Assembly: GCF_900107285.1 (NCBI RefSeq)
Contig: NZ_FNPK01000001.1
Coordinates: 310,001 to 374,000 of the forward strand
DNA: 64,000 nucleotides
DNA from: Acinetobacter kyonggiensis
GTDB taxonomy: Bacteria > Pseudomonadota > Gammaproteobacteria > Pseudomonadales > Moraxellaceae
Direction: 5' to 3'
Made by a program: the position numbers and the translations under genes. This document shows, piece after piece, positions 1 to 10,110 of the stretch. Under the pieces are notes generated by a model. The model ran no database searches. It was not told the DNA's origin and was given only the letters and a program-made list of their open reading frames with translations. Each line of letters opens with the position of its first letter. Positions within the stretch are counted from its first letter, which is position 1.

Positions 1-28
1 TTATTTAGATCTATTAAAAACAAGTCGA

Positions 29-1036
29 TTACTGGATGAGTTTTTCAATATGGATGGTTGCCGTGCGCCCTGCTACAAATGCCAATTGATTGTGCGGCAT
101 TTCATCTAACACAATTTTGACTGGTACACGTTGTGCCAAACGCACCCAACTAAAAGTTGGATTTACATTGGCTAAAAGTCCTGAAGTCGTAGTCCGCTCC
201 CGATCCTCAATACCTGAAGCAATACCTTGCACATGGCCTTTTAATTTTTCAGCATCGCCCATCATCTGAATGGTGGCAGGTGCGCCAACATAAATTTTAT
301 CGAGTTTAGTTTCTTCAAAATAACCCACTACGTACAATTGCTTACGGTCTAATAATGCCGCTACCGCTTGCCCAACTTTGACATAATTGCCAACCCGAAG
401 TTCAAAATTAGATAAGGTTCCATCTGCTGGAGCAATCACTTCAGAACGGTGCAAATTTAACTGCGCTATATGCAACTGACTGCTTGCAACGTCAATCAAG
501 GCTTGTTGTTGCTTGATATTGGCTTGCGCCTGCTCTGTTGCAGCTTGCATTTGTTCATATTCAGCATGCGATTGATCTCGTGCTGCAAACATTTGATCTT
601 GTTCTTGTTTAGAAATTGCACCCTCCATTAAATTGGCATAACGATTGGCATTTTTCTCAGCCAGCGTACTACTCGCTTGGGATTCAATCACATTGGCTTT
701 GGCTTGCACTAAGCTCGCCTCAGCTGCGGCTAAGCTTGCTTTGGCTTTGCTCAAATCAGATTTCGCTTGTTCCACACCCAATGCTTGACGTGCCACATCT
801 ATTTTAAACAGCACCTGTCCTTTTCTAACGCTTTGGTTGTCTTGTACTAAAACATCCGTCACCAACCCCGAAACATCGGAAGACACCTGAATCACATCTC
901 CACGTACACGACCATCACGGGTCCACGGTTCAGAATTATAATAATTCCAGATATGGATCACAGCAAAAACTGCCATTAAAACCATGACTAACAAAACAAT
1001 CGGGCGGATTATTTTACGTAAATCAAAAGATCTCAT
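29..1036 (-). CDS. HlyD-family periplasmic adaptor of a FUSC-type efflux pump (AaeA/EmrA-like)
   Basis: Membrane fusion protein that would link the inner-membrane FUSC transporter encoded upstream to an outer-membrane channel. The 335-residue protein has one N-terminal membrane anchor (about residues 12-30). A first lipoyl-like half follows around residues 50-80 (VSGLVTDVLVQDNQSVRKGQ), then a long Ala/Gln-rich alpha-hairpin (about 85-195), then the second lipoyl half (VIAPADGTLSNFELRVGNYV, about 200-222) and a beta-barrel region. The length suits the AaeA/EmrA branch. It is the last gene of a minus-strand operon FUSC-DUF1656-HlyD. The substrate cannot be read from sequence; aromatic acids are typical of AaeAB relatives. 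Confidence 0.9.
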   Translation of the reverse strand: MRSFDLRKIIRPIVLLVMVLMAVFAVIHIWNYYNSEPWTRDGRVRGDVIQVSSDVSGLVTDVLVQDNQSVRKGQVLFKIDVARQALGVEQAKSDLSKAKASLAAAEASLVQAKANVIESQASSTLAEKNANRYANLMEGAISKQEQDQMFAARDQSHAEYEQMQAATEQAQANIKQQQALIDVASSQLHIAQLNLHRSEVIAPADGTLSNFELRVGNYVKVGQAVAALLDRKQLYVVGYFEETKLDKIYVGAPATIQMMGDAEKLKGHVQGIASGIEDRERTTTSGLLANVNPTFSWVRLAQRVPVKIVLDEMPHNQLAFVAGRTATIHIEKLIQ

Positions 1037-1084
1037 ATCTGCTTTACCTCATTCATTTCAATTTGAATCATATTGATCTTCATC

Positions 1085-1291
1085 TTAGATGCCGCATAAA
1101 ATAAACAACCCATGCAGCAGAAAAATCAGCACCACATAAAGGCATAAATTAAAGATGCTCGGCCATGCAATCCATTCCTGATCAACCAGTCGATCTGTTG
1201 CCATCATCACGATTTGCAGCAAGAAATAAGCAAGTATGCTTTGAATTAACAGTATCGGGACATAGACCCCATAAAGATTAAGTTCACCCAT
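1085..1291 (-). CDS. DUF1656 small inner-membrane protein of the efflux operon
   Basis: Small hydrophobic protein with two predicted membrane segments (about residues 8-30 and 44-66) and the family-typical start MGELNLYGVYVP. Genes of this family (AaeX-like) normally sit between FUSC and HlyD genes, as here; their biochemical role is not established. I chose the ATG at 1291 over the in-frame ATG at 1309. It begins two bases after the FUSC stop codon, has an AGGG eight bases upstream, and gives the usual length of about 68 residues. The longer version would overlap the FUSC gene by 16 bases. Confidence 0.85.
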   Translation of the reverse strand: MGELNLYGVYVPILLIQSILAYFLLQIVMMATDRLVDQEWIAWPSIFNLCLYVVLIFLLHGLFILCGI

Positions 1292-1293
1292 CC

Positions 1294-3378
1294 TTATATC
1301 CCTATCCATTTTTCGTGTTCAGCCATCTGTGAACCAGTTTGATGACATAAACTGCTGCGGATATTGTTCAGTGAAATCTTCAAACGCTGTGCAACATCCC
1401 GATTTTCTACGTCATCCGTTGCAGAGCAAACCACAGCAAGATGGTGCAACAAGTTTTGTAAAATATCGGCATGGGTTCGCTGCATTTCTTTGGCTTGAAA
1501 ATAGTCATCTAACGACTGCTGTAAATCTTCAATATCAGAGACAATCGAGTCTTGCTCTGGCAATTTGTGAATTAACTCTTGTAAACGGGTTAAATCAATC
1601 ACTGCACTGGTTTCAATTAATGCCCAATTGATGTCATTTTTGAGATGTTCAGACTGGACTACTTTACTGTTCAACACCCCAATCCGATCTAACATACTGC
1701 GCAAATGCTTTTTAAAATCGCTTCCATAAGATAAATACAAGACTTGTCTGACGGCTTTATAATGTAAGGCCAAAATACGTTGTACAGCCATATCTGGGGA
1801 CATGGCGCGAACAATGTGAATGATATAAGCAGAAATCATCAGACCAATGACTGCACCAATAGAAGCATCAAAAAATGCAATTTGATCCAACATATAATGG
1901 TTCTGCAAGTTCAGCCCCATAATGACCCCCATCAATAGAGGCAAACCCAATCCTGCTAATGGCGGATGTGGAAACAACATCAGGCAAAATATGCTAAATG
2001 GTGCCAGCACTAAGGCCAACTCCCAAAAAGTTGTCACATGCGGAAAAATACCGTAAGCATAAATAAACACCACAACAGCAGAATAAATATTCGCTCGGAT
2101 AAACAGTTTCAATGCAGGGACAGGATTATCCATTGCTGTCAAAATGCAGGCACTGATCGCGGCCATTTCAGCCAACATGAATCCAGCTTTCCAACCACTT
2201 AAAATCCAAAATGCAGTCGCAATCAGAATGATCATAAACGCTGAAATTCCACCGCGCACAGCCACCCCATGATCACGGTGCAAACTCGGATAAGATGTGG
2301 TTAACGGTGTCATACTTTCTGGCAAGCTATCATCCCCTTGCTGAATGCGTTGCCAAATCAATTTCACCGCACGCACATTTTGAATAAAATGCCGAATATC
2401 CATCTTTAAGGCATTTAAAATGAGCTGTTGTTCAGGAGGTGCCGATAGCACTAAAGCAGCAAAGTCGGATTCAAACTGACTGGGTAAAAGATTTAATTCT
2501 TGTGCTTTAATTTCATGATGATCTTGCAGATATTCTGCAATATGCGCATGTACAGTTTTTAGCTTTTCACGGTATGTCATCTCAATTTGATCTAACTGCT
2601 TCATTCGTTCGGACATGGCAACCAAATTTGCCACCAGCATCGTCAATTGGTGCAACATTTCCTGAAGGGGTTTAGTCATGCCCTGAAGGTTCGATTTCTC
2701 ATAGGACAAATGCACGGCCAACACATGGATATCTGAAGCATCTCGGGTAATATTGCCCAACAATTGGTTGTAATTCTCCAACTGTTTCTGATCCAGTAAA
2801 ATCTGATCAAATAATGCATGAACATCCTGAAATGTTTTTACAACACGGCTTTGCACCGCAGGTCCAATATGCATTGGAAAAATGGTGGTGGTGACAATTG
2901 CACTGCACACCACCCCGAGAGCAATCTCCAAAAAGCGCCCAAGTGCCATATCAAAGATAGATACCGTGTCAGCATAATAAACAATGTTGTAGCAGATAAT
3001 GACCGTGGTATAACCCGCCAACATCGAAACATAGCTGCGCGGTGTTCTGTCTAACATGGAAATATACAGACAGAAACCGACCCAACTTGCCAAGAATAAA
3101 GTCAATAACACAGGTGTATTGATTAAAAATGGTGTCACCGCAATCGACACGATTGCACCTAATAATGTTCCGAATAGCCGATAAATACTTTTAGATGACG
3201 TCATACCCGAATATGGGTTAGCGATCACAAATACTGTACCAATTGCCCAAATCGGATAAGCCAAATTTAAAGAAAATGCGATATAAAGCGCCAACATGCC
3301 AGCCACAAAAGTTTTAGTCGCAAAAATCCAATCCATTTTGTTTGGACGAAATGCGAGTAATGGTTTGGTTAGCAACAT
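1294..3378 (-). CDS. FUSC-family inner-membrane transporter (AaeB-like)
   Basis: 694-residue transporter with the FUSC duplicated architecture: an N-terminal bundle of hydrophobic helices (about residues 15-170), a long soluble helical region (about 180-365), a second membrane bundle (about 375-520) and a soluble C-terminal tail. This is the layout of AaeB, the transporter of the p-hydroxybenzoic acid efflux pump. It is the first gene of the three-gene operon with the DUF1656 and HlyD genes and diverges from an IclR-type regulator, so IclR-controlled export of a small (perhaps aromatic) acid is a reasonable inference. The actual substrate is unknown. Confidence 0.88.
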   Translation of the reverse strand: MLLTKPLLAFRPNKMDWIFATKTFVAGMLALYIAFSLNLAYPIWAIGTVFVIANPYSGMTSSKSIYRLFGTLLGAIVSIAVTPFLINTPVLLTLFLASWVGFCLYISMLDRTPRSYVSMLAGYTTVIICYNIVYYADTVSIFDMALGRFLEIALGVVCSAIVTTTIFPMHIGPAVQSRVVKTFQDVHALFDQILLDQKQLENYNQLLGNITRDASDIHVLAVHLSYEKSNLQGMTKPLQEMLHQLTMLVANLVAMSERMKQLDQIEMTYREKLKTVHAHIAEYLQDHHEIKAQELNLLPSQFESDFAALVLSAPPEQQLILNALKMDIRHFIQNVRAVKLIWQRIQQGDDSLPESMTPLTTSYPSLHRDHGVAVRGGISAFMIILIATAFWILSGWKAGFMLAEMAAISACILTAMDNPVPALKLFIRANIYSAVVVFIYAYGIFPHVTTFWELALVLAPFSIFCLMLFPHPPLAGLGLPLLMGVIMGLNLQNHYMLDQIAFFDASIGAVIGLMISAYIIHIVRAMSPDMAVQRILALHYKAVRQVLYLSYGSDFKKHLRSMLDRIGVLNSKVVQSEHLKNDINWALIETSAVIDLTRLQELIHKLPEQDSIVSDIEDLQQSLDDYFQAKEMQRTHADILQNLLHHLAVVCSATDDVENRDVAQRLKISLNNIRSSLCHQTGSQMAEHEKWIGI

Positions 3379-3441
3379 GGGCTTATCTCAAATTCAGGTT
3401 TAACACTTCACACCCACTCATTTTTAAATGACAACCAAAAG

Positions 3442-3470
3442 ACACGATCTACCCTGCGGATAAATCGTGT
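3442..3470. repeat. Inverted repeat ACACGAT/ATCGTGT upstream of the FUSC operon
   Basis: Seven-base arms (3442-3448 and 3464-3470) are separated by 15 bases, about 65-90 bp upstream of the FUSC start codon. No T-run follows on either strand, so it is unlikely to be a terminator. It may be an operator or a 5'-leader hairpin. Confidence 0.35.
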
Positions 3471-3615
3471 AAAAAACGGGCATGCTGGAGCACAGCATCA
3501 GAAATAATCGTCATTCAAAATAAATAGAGGAACTTTTGCAGCGCATTATTTATACGAAATAAGCGAGAACAAACCGCCAATCAGAATCAGGCTAAAAATT
3601 CAACATTAGATATTT

Positions 3616-3646
3616 ATTCTGGTTATTTTTTCAAAAAATCCAGAAT
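3616..3646. promoter_or_regulatory. Palindrome between divergent FUSC operon and IclR gene; candidate operator
   Basis: A 31-bp near-palindrome has arms ATTCTGG (3616-3622) and CCAGAAT (3640-3646) around an inner ATTTTTT/AAAAAAT pair. It lies near the middle of the 480-bp divergent intergenic region 3379-3860. IclR regulators bind palindromes in such divergent regions, so this is the best operator candidate for the adjacent regulator. The rest of the intergenic region is very AT-rich with no further clear feature. Confidence 0.4.
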
Positions 3647-3860
3647 AAGTCAAATACAATATCTCATTGTGATAATCCAATTAAAATAATATCAAACTTT
3701 TCAATTTCTCAGCATTAAATTTCTCATATTGAATAAAAAGTAAATTAAAGGCTGACAAATACAGTCTGGTCACAACAAAAGCGCTCTTTTGCTTATTTTT
3801 TTGTTATAAAGTAATCCTAATTGTTATTTTCTTTTTTATGCTTTGACCAAGCAGGTACTT

Positions 3861-4634
3861 ATGGCACTTTCTAGTTTTGGTAAGATTCTCACTGTTTTGG
3901 ATCTGTTTTCAGTGCCTCGCCCTATCATTAATGTCGATATCATTAGTGAGGAATTAGGACTGTCTAAACCCACCAGCTACCGATATTTAAAAGAACTGGT
4001 TTCAGCAGAATTACTGCAACGCTTAAGTGGCACTTCAGGGGACTATACACTGGGTTCTAAAATTGCAGTGTTGGATTACATCTCTCGAACCACAGATCCT
4101 TTGGTACAAATTAGTATCCCTTTTATGCAGCAAATTGTGGAACGTACTGAACTTTGTTGCCTGCTCACGCATTTAAACCATGATTCATGTATCGATCTTC
4201 ATCATGAATTGTTTAAAGATGTCACTTTGCTTTCTTATGGTCGAGGTTGCCCGCGTCCTGTATTTGTCGGTTCATCGCCAAAAGTAATTATTTCACACTT
4301 ACCCAAACAAGGGATTTTGGACTATTACCAACGCTTCTCGGTTGAACTTGCTGAAGTTAACTTTGCTGAGAATGAAGCTGAATTTTTACTCAAAATGAAG
4401 CAAATTAAAAAACAGGGTTTTTATTTTTCAAATGGTGAATTAGATCCAAATATTGCAGGCTTATCGATTCCCATTAAATTCTCAAGCAAAGAACCGCCAT
4501 TAGCATTAACCCTATTGGCATCAAAAAATCGCTTTGAATTTGTAAACTTACAAAAATTAATTGAAATTTTGAAAGAAAATGCCGCATTGATTGAGAAAAA
4601 TTTTATGGAATTGTCTAAAAACGAAGATTTTTAA
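3861..4634 (+). CDS. IclR-family transcriptional regulator
   Basis: Regulator with an N-terminal winged helix-turn-helix (about residues 1-70; recognition region EELGLSKPTSYRYLKELVSA) and a C-terminal IclR effector domain (about 75-257), the two-domain plan of the family. I prefer the ATG at 3861, with AGG six bases upstream, over the in-frame TTG at 3843, because MALSSFGKILTVLDLF matches the usual IclR beginning. It is transcribed away from the FUSC/HlyD efflux operon and is its likely regulator. The ligand is unknown. Confidence 0.85.
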   Translation: MALSSFGKILTVLDLFSVPRPIINVDIISEELGLSKPTSYRYLKELVSAELLQRLSGTSGDYTLGSKIAVLDYISRTTDPLVQISIPFMQQIVERTELCCLLTHLNHDSCIDLHHELFKDVTLLSYGRGCPRPVFVGSSPKVIISHLPKQGILDYYQRFSVELAEVNFAENEAEFLLKMKQIKKQGFYFSNGELDPNIAGLSIPIKFSSKEPPLALTLLASKNRFEFVNLQKLIEILKENAALIEKNFMELSKNEDF

Positions 4635-4716
4635 GCAACTCAAAAATATTTAAATCCGTATTAAACAATGCGAAAATAAACCTAATCGCATATTGTATTG
4701 CCAATCACTTTCTCAT

Positions 4717-4735
4717 AATATGATTATCATTCTTT
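4717..4735. promoter_or_regulatory. Fur-box-like site overlapping a -10 element
   Basis: The site contains ATGATTATCAT, a perfect 5-1-5 palindrome, and by my hand alignment matches 13 of 19 positions of the classical Fur consensus. It overlaps a -10-like TATGAT at 4719-4724 with TTGCCA at 4698-4703 (spacing 15, shorter than ideal). A repressor bound here would block transcription towards the hairpin and T-run at 4783-4814. Confidence 0.35.
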
Positions 4736-4814
4736 ATGTCACCGATTGGATTCCATGACCATTTGAGTGACATCCTCAGAGGAAAAGCTCGTGCCTATGC
4801 ATGGGCTTTTTTTT
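4731..4814 (+). ncRNA. Candidate iron-regulated small RNA ending in an intrinsic terminator
   Basis: No open reading frame explains the 440-bp gap 4635-5074. It holds a Fur-like promoter region followed about 80 bases later by a terminator hairpin (AAAAGCTC 4783-4790, GGGCTTTT 4803-4810) with an eight-T tract. A short transcript between them would have the layout of RyhB/PrrF-type iron-responsive RNAs. An Acinetobacter RNA of this kind (ArrF) has been reported, but I cannot confirm identity from sequence alone. The hairpin could instead simply end the iclR transcript. Confidence 0.3.
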
Positions 4815-5023
4815 GCCTTTATTTTTAATCTTTTGTTCTATTTTCAATAAAATTGCCCCTTGCTGAACTTCAATTGGGAACCTGTTATCTATTCAACAGC
4901 AAAAAGGATAGTTTAAAACTCATTCCCCCTCAGAAATTTATAGCACTAAAACAAACACGTGAAATGTTCATTTTGTAGAGATCAGACACCCCTCTCTAGA
5001 TTTTCTTGGCATTCCAAATGCAT

Positions 5024-5055
5024 AAAAAAGCCTCAATTCATCTTGAGGCTTTTTT
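5024..5055. terminator. Bidirectional intrinsic terminator downstream of phoU
   Basis: AAAAAAGCCTCAA pairs with TTGAGGCTTTTT across a six-base loop, giving T-runs on both strands. It lies 20 bases past the phoU stop and serves the minus-strand phoU transcript. Confidence 0.9.
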
Positions 5056-5074
5056 AGCAAAGAATATATATCCA

Positions 5075-5803
5075 TTAACGCTCTTGAACTTTCTCTTCAA
5101 TTTCTTTCACACTGGTATGACGCACATCTAAACCTTTCACCATATAAATCACTTGTTCAGAAATATTCCGTGCATGGTCACCAATCCGTTCTAAAGAACG
5201 TAGCACCCATAACACATTAATCACTCGTGAAATATGACGTGGATCTTCAATCATATAGGTCATTAATGTGCGTGTTGCTGATTGATATTCACGGTCAATA
5301 TCGGCATCTGCAAGAAGCACACGTAAAGCCTGATCGACATCTAAACGAGCAAAGGCATCTAAGGCATCATGAATCATAACGCGCACTTGATTACCAATAT
5401 GGCGGGTTTCCATATAGCCACGCGGTGAACTGCCCTCTTCACATAAATTTTGTGCAATACGCGCAATTTTTGCCGCTTCATCGCCAATCCGTTCTAAGTC
5501 GGTATTGGCTTTCGACATGGCAATGACCATCCGTAAATCAATCGCTGCCGGATGACGACGTGCCAAAATCAGGGTTAAGGCTTCATCAATTTCAGTCTCT
5601 AAGCGATTAACGATATTGTCTTGAAATTGTACATCAATCGCTAAACTGGCATCGGTATCCAATAAAGCATGAATCCCATTGGCAACTTGCTGTTCAACTA
5701 AGCCTCCCATGGTCATAAACTTGGTATTTACATCCTGCAAATCTTCATTAAATTGCGATGAAATATGGTGATTCAACACCGGATTATTTGGCAAGGGGCG
5801 CAC
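5075..5803 (-). CDS. phoU: Phosphate-signalling regulator PhoU
   Basis: PhoU is a cytoplasmic/peripheral protein that damps PhoR-PhoB signalling through the Pst transporter. The 242-residue protein has the two repeated three-helix PhoU domains; the metal-binding-type motifs appear as ANTDLERIGDEAAKIARIA (about residues 98-116) and SLERIGDHARNISEQVIYMV (about 207-226). The start is GTG at 5803, because no ATG gives the conserved N-terminus NPVLNHHISSQFNEDL. It is monocistronic here, not attached to a pst operon. A Pho box on the same strand about 57 bp upstream indicates PhoB control. Confidence 0.95.
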   Translation of the reverse strand: MRPLPNNPVLNHHISSQFNEDLQDVNTKFMTMGGLVEQQVANGIHALLDTDASLAIDVQFQDNIVNRLETEIDEALTLILARRHPAAIDLRMVIAMSKANTDLERIGDEAAKIARIAQNLCEEGSSPRGYMETRHIGNQVRVMIHDALDAFARLDVDQALRVLLADADIDREYQSATRTLMTYMIEDPRHISRVINVLWVLRSLERIGDHARNISEQVIYMVKGLDVRHTSVKEIEEKVQER

Positions 5804-5859
5804 TCCACAACAGCACTTTTAGGATGAGAAATTTTGTTTAATATTAAATCATATCTAAT

Positions 5860-5877
5860 ATGAAACTTTTATGACAA
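5860..5877 (-). promoter_or_regulatory. Pho box (PhoB-binding site) upstream of phoU
   Basis: Read on the minus strand the site is TTGTCATAAAAGTTTCAT, matching 15 of 18 positions of the Pho-box consensus of two TGTCA-type direct repeats 11 bases apart. It sits upstream of the phoU start, in the right orientation for activation by PhoB. The rest of 5804-6111 contains no clear gene. Confidence 0.65.
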
Positions 5878-6111
5878 TAGCCTGAATATTTAGCGGGCTT
5901 ATTGGAACGAATGCTCGACCAACCATTTCTTCATTTGTTGTTCTGGCTTTTTACAATCCATCCCTGTGATAGGGGTTTATTGACAAAATATCGATTACTG
6001 ATCACAACGCGTAACCAAACTCCTTCACAAGACTACACAGAAAAAATACTTTTCAGCGATAAAATAAGCTCCTATTTTCCAAAATCATTTTCACATGTAT
6101 CCTGATATAGA

Positions 6112-7179
6112 ATGACTGTACCTTTTAATAAATTTTGCTCTGTAAAACCTTACTTTGCTTTTGTCATTTTTATACTTTTGCTCGGGTGTCAAAAACCTGA
6201 ACCACAGCCTATTCTGGAACAAGCCGAAAAACAATCGCAACAAGACGAACCTGTTGATTTATCTTTATTATGTAAAAATATTGAAAATGAAATACTCAAC
6301 ATTAACTCGGAACGAACCACTTTTGCTTTAGAACAAATTAATCAAGATTTAAAATTATGCTTGCCGCTGTCAACCTCCGATGAACAAAAGCATTTTTTAA
6401 CCCTATCAAATCAAATGTATAAAAACTTTTTAACGGTCAATAGAACACCGCCACAACAATCTGCTTTCGAAGCATATGCTTTTGATTTAGCCCAGCATCC
6501 GACTGTTCAACAAAACCATTTTGAACAACTCTCTTTACGTGATCAATACTTACTCAAACATAAAGGGCAAGCATATATTGAGCTGTTTGATGCAGGTAAG
6601 GGAATGTTGAATTATCGTCGTAGTCCTGAATATTTAGCCAAAATCTTTGCGCCCTATATGCCACAGGCAGAACAGGTCTTTATCGAAAATTTGGCGACAC
6701 AAAATATGATGCCTGTGTTTGTCGAAAAGACCTTAATGATTGAACCGCATGAGATTGCAACACGTGCTTTATTTTGGGAAGAATATTTAAATCAATACCC
6801 TAAAAGCAGCTATCGTAAAGATGCAGAATATCTTTTACAGATGTATAGCCTGTTTTTATTTAAAGGTATGAACGACTCACCTGTCTCTGACACTTATATT
6901 GATAAATATACAATCCAAAGTAGTTCTTTAGATGAAATTGAAAAATTAGCGCAGATCAAAAATTCCGCTTTAGCAAATCAAGCAGGTAAATTTATGCACT
7001 TTTTACAACTCTCAGCAGAACAGCGTTTAAAGCAAATACCTGTTCAGCTCAGTGCACAAGAACAATCATCTCAGTCTAAAAATTTACTTACCGAAAAACA
7101 ATTAGCACAATATTTGGGCTTAAAAAATGCAAATCACTCAAAAATACGTGATTGCTTTAGTGATGCAGTCTGCCTCTAA
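6112..7179 (+). CDS. Predicted lipoprotein of unknown function
   Basis: 355-residue protein beginning with a lipoprotein signal: hydrophobic stretch PYFAFVIFILLLGC with a lipobox ending at Cys about residue 26, followed by a charged Gln/Glu-rich linker. The remainder is mostly helical and soluble, with two Cys pairs late in the chain (final DCFSDAVC). I do not recognise a domain. It lies alone between phoU and the thiC riboswitch. It is probably membrane-anchored and faces the periplasm. Confidence 0.75.
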   Translation: MTVPFNKFCSVKPYFAFVIFILLLGCQKPEPQPILEQAEKQSQQDEPVDLSLLCKNIENEILNINSERTTFALEQINQDLKLCLPLSTSDEQKHFLTLSNQMYKNFLTVNRTPPQQSAFEAYAFDLAQHPTVQQNHFEQLSLRDQYLLKHKGQAYIELFDAGKGMLNYRRSPEYLAKIFAPYMPQAEQVFIENLATQNMMPVFVEKTLMIEPHEIATRALFWEEYLNQYPKSSYRKDAEYLLQMYSLFLFKGMNDSPVSDTYIDKYTIQSSSLDEIEKLAQIKNSALANQAGKFMHFLQLSAEQRLKQIPVQLSAQEQSSQSKNLLTEKQLAQYLGLKNANHSKIRDCFSDAVCL

Positions 7180-7273
7180 AGCAATCTTTCAGCTGGATAT
7201 TTCGAATACACAGTAAAAGCGATATTTAATGTGAATGTTTTTTAGTGGGTAGGCGTGTTAATATTTGTCCATC

Positions 7274-7384
7274 GCTTGACGGAGCGCGAGTAATTACTCG
7301 CTGAGATCAGCAAAGTTGATACGTTCAATTTAATGCTGAGTACCGTTGAACCTGATCAGGTTAAGACCTGCGTAGGAATCAAGC
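7274..7384 (+). promoter_or_regulatory. TPP riboswitch (THI element) controlling thiC
   Basis: The conserved THI-box blocks are present in order: CTGAGATC after the first hairpin (about 7300), then ACCGTTGAACCTGATC (about 7343-7358) and ACCTGCGTAGGAA (about 7366-7378). A closing stem GCTTGA (7274-7279) pairs with TCAAGC (7379-7384). Thiamine pyrophosphate binding is expected to repress the downstream thiC. About 125 bases separate the aptamer from the start codon and would hold the expression platform. Confidence 0.95.
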
Positions 7385-7445
7385 CATCTAAAAACTTAAG
7401 CCCTCAATTTATCTATTTTTCAATTCAGCTTGAATGAAAACCTAA

Positions 7446-9404
<1,959 letters not shown>

Positions 9405-9436
9405 TTTGACAAAAAATCTTTTATTTTGATGAGATT

Positions 9437-9475
9437 CTCAGTTAGGATGAATGTACGCTTTTCATCCTGACTGAG
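9437..9475 (+). repeat. Long hairpin directly before the nudF start codon
   Basis: CTCAGT-T-AGGATGAA pairs with TTCATCCT-G-ACTGAG (15 pairs including one wobble) around a short loop. It ends four bases before the nudF ATG, and no T-run follows, so it does not look like a thiC terminator. It could bury the ribosome-binding region in RNA or be a protein-binding palindrome in DNA. Confidence 0.55.
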
Positions 9476-9479
9476 CTAT

Positions 9480-10100
9480 ATGAATATTATTCAACAAGCA
9501 ACATATAACAGCGACCAAGTCAAAATTCAGTCACGCGAGTTTCTTTTTCGTGGCTTCATTCAGGTTGAAAAAGTCAATCTCAAACATCGTTTATTTGCTC
9601 AAACTGAATTTAGCTCAGTGGTTCAACGTGAACTGGTTCATCGACCTCAAGCTGCGGGCGTACTCATTTACAATGATCACCAACAGAAATTTGCCTTAAT
9701 TGAACAATTCCGTGTCGGTGCCATGGATGATGTCGATTCAGCGTGGCAACTGGAAATTATTGCTGGTGTGTTAGATGGTGATGAATCACCTGAAAGCTGT
9801 ATCCGACGTGAAAGTTTAGAAGAATCGGGTTGTGAAATTGATCAATTACAGCATTTATTTAGCTTTTATCCCTCTGCTGGTGCTTGCTCCGAACTGTTCC
9901 ATTTATATAGCGCACAAGCCGAGCTTCCTCAAGAAGGTGGCATATTTGGCATGCCCGATGAAGGGGAAAATATTCAGTTACATCTGATTGACTATGATGA
10001 CATTAAAAATTTACTGACCAATGGTCGCTTAAAAAATGCACCGGTCATTATGGCATTGCAATGGTTGCAACAACATATTAAAACTACAAGGAATGTCTAA
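9480..10100 (+). CDS. nudF: ADP-ribose pyrophosphatase (Nudix hydrolase)
   Basis: Hydrolyses ADP-ribose to AMP and ribose-5-phosphate. The Nudix box is intact (G at about residue 97, followed by E, then RRESLEESGCEI), and the downstream SFYPSAGACSELFHLY segment is typical of the NudF subgroup. Length is 206 residues, as expected. It is co-oriented with cpdA 10 bases downstream, the same pairing as in enterobacteria. No good Shine-Dalgarno sequence is visible; a long hairpin sits just before the start. Confidence 0.9.
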   Translation: MNIIQQATYNSDQVKIQSREFLFRGFIQVEKVNLKHRLFAQTEFSSVVQRELVHRPQAAGVLIYNDHQQKFALIEQFRVGAMDDVDSAWQLEIIAGVLDGDESPESCIRRESLEESGCEIDQLQHLFSFYPSAGACSELFHLYSAQAELPQEGGIFGMPDEGENIQLHLIDYDDIKNLLTNGRLKNAPVIMALQWLQQHIKTTRNV

Positions 10101-10110
10101 GGAGTCAGAC

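Noticed and set aside
5902-6105. 67-residue open frame between phoU and the lipoprotein gene
   Set aside because: No Shine-Dalgarno sequence, no recognisable domain, and composition typical of AT-rich intergenic DNA; not reported as a gene.
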